DNA of 27,258 bases from Hypsibius dujardini (taxonomy: Eukaryota; Tardigrada; Eutardigrada; Parachela; Hypsibiidae): NCBI GenBank assembly GCA_001579985.1, contig LRSR01012193.1, positions 1 through 27,258 of the forward strand, in the 5' to 3' direction. Positions within the stretch are counted from its first letter, which is position 1. Each line of letters starts with the position of its first letter. The position numbers were made by a program, and so were the translations under genes. A model generated the notes under the pieces. That model was not told where the DNA came from and made no database searches. It worked only from the letters and a program-made list of their open reading frames with translations. Positions 22,205-27,258 of this stretch are shown here, piece by piece.

Positions 22205-23012
22205 ACCTCTCTCCCCCAGTTTGCTTGCGTGACGAATTACCTACCACACTAATCCGCCTGGTGAGATTATGGTATGGTCCACTTTGTCCAGAGCCACCGT
22301 TTCCTATCTGCCTGGTGATGGGTTGATTCCGCTGTGGGGTTGTCTGTCTGGACCGCATGTACAGCTTCTGCTGATAACCCACCAACGTTCCGGCCAGATT
22401 AGGCGCACTGAACCTCCTTGTGGATCGATTCAGTCCAGCCGGCGACGACACAGGACTGGTCTCTTGGAGTGCCTGGATTAGCGACACTTCACTGGGGCAT
22501 GCCGACAGGGTCTGGCTGCCGTCCGACAGCATGCTGGAGTAGTAGTCGCTGGAAATGCTAACGTTGCTGCCGCGTCTTTCCATCTCCCCAGAGAACGCCT
22601 GGCTAGTGTTGGAGTTTTCCCCGGCGTAGGCCTGCATATCTGCGAGACGCTTGTTGAGTTCGGCCTGTGGGTCATACGGCCAGTCGGGCAGACAGCTGTC
22701 GGGGCTGGACACCGAGACAAATTCGCCGAAGGAACACGGCGACGGGGACGCGGACGGGATCAGATTCAGCGAAGAAGCCCAGGAATCGACGCGCTGAAAT
22801 TGTTCTTGCAGGAAATTATTGTGAAGCATGGGAACGTGATGCTGTTGAAAGTTTTTGTTGCTATAGTCTGAGGTGGCTGGGGAGCTTTCATCGTGAATGT
22901 AGTCTTGAAAGATAGCGGGAGAGATTGATGGGAAATGGCCCGCCTGAAATATAGAAACATAGAGAATTGATGATTGACTAACTGACCGGCAAACAGATAG
23001 ACAGACAGACAA

Positions 23013-23043
<31 letters not shown>

Positions 23044-24059
23044 AACACACCAAACGGCGGACACGCAGACGGACAGATAGACTAGCCAGGCTAGTCACAT
23101 AGACAAGCAGACAGACAAATAGGATTATCAAGGTGGCAAACCCGCTCCAAGTTAGTTGAAACAGCTTGAAAATGTGGTTCCGTCACAGCTAGTAAATCTT
23201 TTTGCCCTTGCACGCCACAGGTCGCTGCAGTGTCGAAATTATTCTTTACGTTATCTTGAGTGTCAGTTCTTCTTGCTTGCGGCGGAATCGCGCTACCGGT
23301 ATGGACCGTCTTCACGTGCTTTCGCAGGGAACTCGGATCGGTGTAACACTTGGCACAGTCTGGAAACTTGCAGACATACTGCTTCTAAAGCACAACAATG
23401 AATGCAAACAAACAATGAAACTTGAAGGTCTCTCTGGCAAAACGAAACTAAAAGCTGCCCTACCGTGCCGGAATGAGTCCGCTTTTGATGTTTTTGTCGG
23501 TCGGACGCGTTGGAAAAGGCCCGGGTGCATCCCGGAATCTCGCAGAGATATGGCCGTTCTCCGGTGTGACTGCGAAGATGAGTCTTCAGGTTCTCCAGGC
23601 GAGAGTATGATTTGGTGCAGTTCTCAAACTGCGGGTGGTAGAGCAAGATAGTCAGAAACGGCAGCAGGAATAATGGGCGCAACTCTAGTGACAAGGCCTG
23701 AAGACCTGGCCGAAACATCATAGTCAAAGATATAGGCATAGATCATAGACAGCCAGACAAAGTCTGAGACACAGAGGAACATACAGAGAGACAGACAAAG
23801 AGACAGATAGACACACACATAGACAGGCAGACAGGCATGAAAGGTTACCGCTTACCGAACAACAGTGTGGTTTCTCGCCCGTGTGTCGGCGCATATGCAC
23901 CACCAGCATGTACTGAGCCTTGAAGGGCTTTCCGTCCCGGCAACAGTCGGTCCAGCGACAGACAAAAGACTTCTTCTCCGAAAGCACAGAGCCATCTTGA
24001 CTGCTCCCTTGACTGGAAACACTGTCACTAATAACGAGATTTTGCAGATTTAAGTCCAT
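20018..24059 (-). CDS. Gli/Ci-family zinc-finger transcription factor, fingers 2-5 only visible
   Basis: Exons in transcript order: 24059-23856, 23628-23464, 23384-23250 (or to 23142), 22943-22245 and 20542-20018. All junctions are phase 0, giving about 575 residues. Finger 2 ([22 protein letters not shown]), finger 3 (residues 67-89, [13 protein letters not shown], split by an intron), finger 4 (97-120, [11 protein letters not shown]) and finger 5 (128-151, [15 protein letters not shown]) match Gli rather than GLIS or ZIC. The C-terminal part has three RRxS sites (RRGS, RRFS, RRIS) and, in the last exon, [11 protein letters not shown], like the DDVVQYL segment of Gli activators. Gli proteins are nuclear effectors of Hedgehog signalling. 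Finger 1 and the N-terminal regulatory half are not visible. The ATG at 24059 may be a true start, or the exon may begin at 24068 after a TATAG acceptor. Known homologues are typically over 1000 residues. Confidence 0.87.
20543..22244 (-). other. Last intron of the Gli-family gene, 1.7 kb
   Basis: This is by far the longest intron inside a gene here, joining GTG|GTAGGT at its 5' end to TTTTCAG at its 3' end. It holds TCTG tracts at both ends (about 20580-20670 and 22031-22204), an AT-rich centre and a weak tRNA-like segment near 21913-21985. An additional small exon cannot be excluded. Confidence 0.6.
22166..22204. repeat. (TCTG)n tract in Gli intron 4
   Basis: About ten uninterrupted TCTG units lie within the last intron, about 40 bases downstream (in transcript sense) of its donor site. 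Confidence 0.95.
22990..23045. repeat. CAGA tract in Gli intron 3
   Basis: CAGACAGACAAACAGA units occupy part of the intron just upstream, in transcript sense, of the acceptor at 22944. In the transcript they read as TCTG. Confidence 0.9.
23745..23840. repeat. CAGA-rich tract in Gli intron 1
   Basis: Degenerate CAGA units fill part of the 227-base intron 23629-23855, which splits finger 3. Confidence 0.85.
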
Positions 24060-24068
24060 CGTTGCACT

Positions 24069-25172
24069 CTATATGCAAAAATAAAAAAACCAAGATTTTA
24101 GTTGTGAATGAAAATAGAAAAGAAAAGGTAACGCGCGAGAGTAAGAGTAAAGGTGGCACGTGCAGAAATGTTTTATCTCTACTACGCGTAATGAAATTGA
24201 GAAATTCCGGTAATTCAGTCACGAGTGAAGGCCATCCAGTGCTGACAGCGGAGCTCACGCCCGGGAGGGGTGAGCTTTAATAATTCAACTGCTGAATCCA
24301 GCACAAAAACGTGGCCTTTTCTGCTGAGTGTTGCGGAAATGCCGCCACTCTCACTTGGATATTAACGCAACCGTAGGCACAAAACCAATTCGACCGCCAG
24401 TCAAGCGCCTGCAAATTCATCGTGAAATATTGAACTTGATATACTCGAAAGTTTACTTTTCGGCAAACATTCGTGGACCCAGGTGCCTGGCGGATCAAAA
24501 CCCATCGAAGGAATTTTAATTTGCCCAAGCACAGAGCAGGACGTGAAGAGTACAGTAGTATGACGTTCGGACGGTCTGACTTCCTATTGCCCGATCGCTT
24601 GCCTCTCTACAGGCGATCACCGTCTGCCTGTCTGGCACGGCTGCAACGTCCCTATCGTTTTGTTTGTCAGTCTGTCTATCGTCTGTCTGTCACATCACTT
24701 ACCTATACGTACCTGTCTGTCCGTCAAATATTCTTTTTCAGTTTCTGTCTGTTGTCTTTGTCTTCTAAGTTAGTCTGTCTGACTCTATGTATGCCTGTCT
24801 GTATATTCAAGTGCTGTACATGTACGTATATGCCTACCCACCTCAGTTGTTTGTCTGCTTGATTCTTTCAATATCTTTCCGTCTTTTTCAATATTTCCCT
24901 ATATTTGTGAGTTTATCGACCTGTCTCGCAATGCTGATGACAAAAAAATTGTACAGCCAATAAAGTTTCCCGAATATTTAATCAAAATAAAAAATCATAA
25001 ATTATCATTACACATGTGCACAGAGATAACAATAAAAAGAACCGTCCCCTCTTTCAGCTTCATCAACAACTATTCTCTAGATTTCACGGACCCAACAAGT
25101 AGATAAAAATTAGAAAAAAGCAAAGAGCAGCAGACAGTGGGTACCTCAAAGTACAAACGTAACAAGAGTGCC
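24069..25172. other. Region between the Gli-family gene and TUT1
   Basis: This 1.1 kb separates two minus-strand genes. It should contain the Gli 5' UTR/promoter and the TUT1 3' UTR. A degenerate TCTG tract lies at about 24625-24800. I looked on the minus strand for a Gli finger 1 (CxWxxC followed by LVxH) and found none; the only cysteine pair in an open frame (near 24360-24420) does not fit. No other coding exon is supported. Confidence 0.5.
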
Positions 25173-26951
25173 TCAAGTGTTAACGGTGTTGCCGGTGGTA
25201 GTGATGCCATCCACAGAGGACGGCGAGACCGGTTCCGGCCCGGCGGTAGTGACTTTCCCTTCTGCTTCCACCACAACCGCCTTGACAGCGGGCGGCTCTG
25301 CCGGTTTCAGGTAGCGCCGCGTCTGTTCCGGGAGGAATTTCCACAGGATGTCAAAAAATTCCCTGCCGAAAATGAAAAGTGAAAAGGTTATGTAAATAGC
25401 CAAAATAATTATGATATTAGTTAAAAATTAATTTATTTTCTGCTACCTGTGGTAAAACTCGCGGCAAAAAGCTTCATAAGTTAAACAAAAAAAACTATGT
25501 GCCATTGCTATAGACGTGAAAACGAAGTATATCCATAAAAGAACGTCAGAAAAATAAAACCGGATAACGCACATAAATGACAAATAAATTTAGAGAAGTT
25601 TCCAAAATCAACCTCAGTATTACTATTTCATATTCTTACACTATAAAAGAAATATCAATTGTGATAATTTGCTAGACACTACTGGCAGAAGATTGAGGTT
25701 TCTACTTGCCTGACTGGATCAGTCTTTTGCGGACAGGTGAGGAAGATGCACACCTTCTCTGACTCGACATTATTGAGCATGAGCGTAACGTAAAAGTCAA
25801 AGGCCACCTGGCGGTGGGTCGTCCTGTGGAGATGGTTGCCGATTGCCGCTTCCATCTCCCACTCCTCCGCGGGGGTCGACAGCTTAGCCAGTTCTGGCTT
25901 TTTTGATAGCTGCTTCCGGATGTTGCGTCGCTTACTCCAACTCTCACATTCCAGGCGGCAGTGCAGATCCACCAGCACCGGGCCCAGTGGGTGGATGGCC
26001 CGACTGAAGGGGAAACTACCTACAAACAAACGGAAAAAAAATCTCAAAATTCAAATTACCCATTTGATATTAGCAGAACAAAATTATTCATATTAATCTC
26101 AATCTTACAGAAATACATGTACTCTTACAGTAAATGAATACAGCAAAAACTATGCTGCGGCATACAATGAATAAATCGCCAAAATTTAGCAACTTAATTG
26201 ATATTCAACGCAAATAATGAAAAGAAATAAGCAACGGAAAATGAGCGATAAAATAAAATGGCCTAAAAATTGTCAAGACACAAGATGAAATAAATGCATA
26301 TTGAGAAATGAACAATAAATGCCAAATACCTCTCGAACCAAAAGATAAATTAATTGACTTAAGCGTCTTACCAAATTCTTCCCTAGATATTTCCCGGACA
26401 AATTCACAGCGGAAAAATTGCATCAGCATTTTAGCCGTCAAGCCGGCCACCTTCTGGCCGAACTCATCGTCCAGTTCCTTCAAACTGCGACTAGGTGAGA
26501 TGGAGATCATGACGGGATAGTCGGGCAGGTCCGCGGCGGCGTGATCAATGTTGAAGAGCACCAGCAGGTTGAGCGGCATCCGAGTGAACACGGCAACCTC
26601 CTGACGGAGAAACTCCCGGAACGAGATGAACGTCGTCAGGCACACTGATTTGGCGATGTTGTGCGCGAGATCAAATGGATCCTACAAAAACAATCAAAAA
26701 TAGCAAATACAAGCCCTGGAGAGCTTCCGGGCCTAAATTTCGTTAAATAAAAAAAGATAATTTATTTAAATGATTTTCTATTTAAGCGATATCATTTGTT
26801 TTCACCTGAAGATTGACGTAACGAAACCGGAATCCCTCCTCCGGCACGGGGAAGTCTTCCACGGGCAGGACTTCGCCGGTGTAGCCGCACATAACGTGGT
26901 TGGTGAAGGGAAAATCCACGTAAAAGTTGAAAAATTGAACAAGCAGTTCCG
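25173..26951 (-). CDS. TUT1: TUT1-type (U6 snRNA) terminal uridylyltransferase, 3' half, partial
   Basis: Exons in transcript order: 26951-26806, 26681-26372, 26019-25710 and 25362-25173 (stop TGA). The 5' exons lie beyond the window. The first visible exon starts AELLVQFFNFYVDF, the PAP-associated domain entry. The exon junction makes NLQDPFDLAHNIAKSV, the signature seen as LNLQDPFDLSHNVAANV in human TUT1. Later segments also match TUT1: LHCRLECESWSKRRNIRKQL (human ALWHRVWQGRRRARRRL) and FFDILWKFLPEQTRRYLK (human FLQVFLPQAIRHLK). These last two belong to the C-terminal KA-1-like part that distinguishes TUT1 from TUT4/7 and MTPAP. TUT1 adds uridines to U6 snRNA and, as Star-PAP, polyadenylates some mRNAs in the nucleus. 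The catalytic domain is off-window. A tail of about 40 residues rich in Val, Thr and Pro follows. Confidence 0.85.
25363..25709 (-). other. GC-AG intron in TUT1
   Basis: The donor reads AG|GCAAGT, the usual consensus for the minority GC-AG class, and the acceptor reads TTTTCGGCAG. Using GC joins GTCAG to GGAATTT as Val-Arg-Glu-Phe and keeps the frame. The GT four bases downstream (CAA|GTAGAA) would put a TGA in the first codons of the next exon. Confidence 0.75.
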
Positions 26952-27258
26952 CTGTGAAAGAAATGTCAAAAACAATTTCACTACACAAATCATCTCAATC
27001 AAGGAAATGCCAGAGTAGAAGCGCGGAACCAAGCGCATAGGAAGTGATTATTTGATCCGCGCCACGTAAAATTCCTCCAAAAACTGCTGGCTGATTTATT
27101 GAATGAATCAACCAAATAAATTAACTGAAATGGGACAACAGAACTAAAGTATAAAAGTAAACTACAGCACTATCAATTTCAAGACAGACAACGCAACTCT
27201 CACAAACTCTCTTGAACTACGTAGAATGAACCAAAATCAAACACTGCTGTTATTATTG
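26952..27258 (-). other. Partial intron of TUT1 at the window edge
   Basis: The sequence upstream (in transcript sense) of the acceptor TTTCACAG at 26952 shows no coding similarity to the preceding part of TUT1, so it is read as intron running off the window. Confidence 0.6.

Noticed and set aside
1-27258. CRISPR arrays, operons or phage-like systems
   Set aside because: Genes are intron-containing and animal-like. The tandem repeats are uninterrupted microsatellites without spacers.

Overview
This is a eukaryotic nuclear window. Every confident gene is split by spliceosomal introns, most of them 70-560 bases with GT-AG borders. The gene content points to a metazoan: a Lifeguard/TMBIM protein, a masquerade-like clip-domain serine protease homologue, a Gli/Ci zinc-finger factor and a TUT1-type terminal uridylyltransferase. 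The clip-type protease homologue suggests a panarthropod (an arthropod or a relative such as a tardigrade). That is inference; I cannot name the species. GC-richer exons sit in AT-richer DNA that is strewn with TCTG/CAGA tetranucleotide and TGTGTC/ACAGAC hexanucleotide tracts.

Layout. Bases 1 to about 9,480 hold no gene I can support. They contain simple repeats, a few GC-rich islands and one imperfect inverted repeat of about 390 bases at 8586-8975. A seven-exon TMBIM/Lifeguard gene runs on the plus strand (9879-12133), with a consensus CRE about 370 bases upstream. Next, on the plus strand, is an eight-exon gene (12947-15690) whose N-terminus resembles a LOTUS/OST-HTH domain and whose tail looks disordered; its start codon sits in a TISU/YY1-like context. 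A seven-exon secreted clip-domain serine protease homologue follows (16715-19689, plus). It keeps the catalytic His and Asp, but Gly replaces the catalytic Ser.

On the minus strand a Gli/Ci-family gene occupies 24059-20018 and meets the protease homologue tail to tail. Its coding ends are 328 bases apart and the two poly(A) signals face each other. It has fingers 2-5 and a C-terminal region with three RRxS sites, but no finger 1 or N-terminal half is visible before the next gene on the same strand. That gene is the 3' half of TUT1 (25173-26951, continuing beyond the window), and one of its introns reads best as a GC-AG intron.

The genes belong to unrelated pathways (membrane/ER homeostasis, probable germline RNA regulation, extracellular innate immunity or adhesion, Hedgehog-type transcription, snRNA/mRNA 3'-end modification). 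They are neighbours, not a functional cluster. The best items for follow-up are the apparently truncated Gli gene, the inverted repeat, the Ser-to-Gly protease homologue, the LOTUS-like gene and the GC-AG intron.
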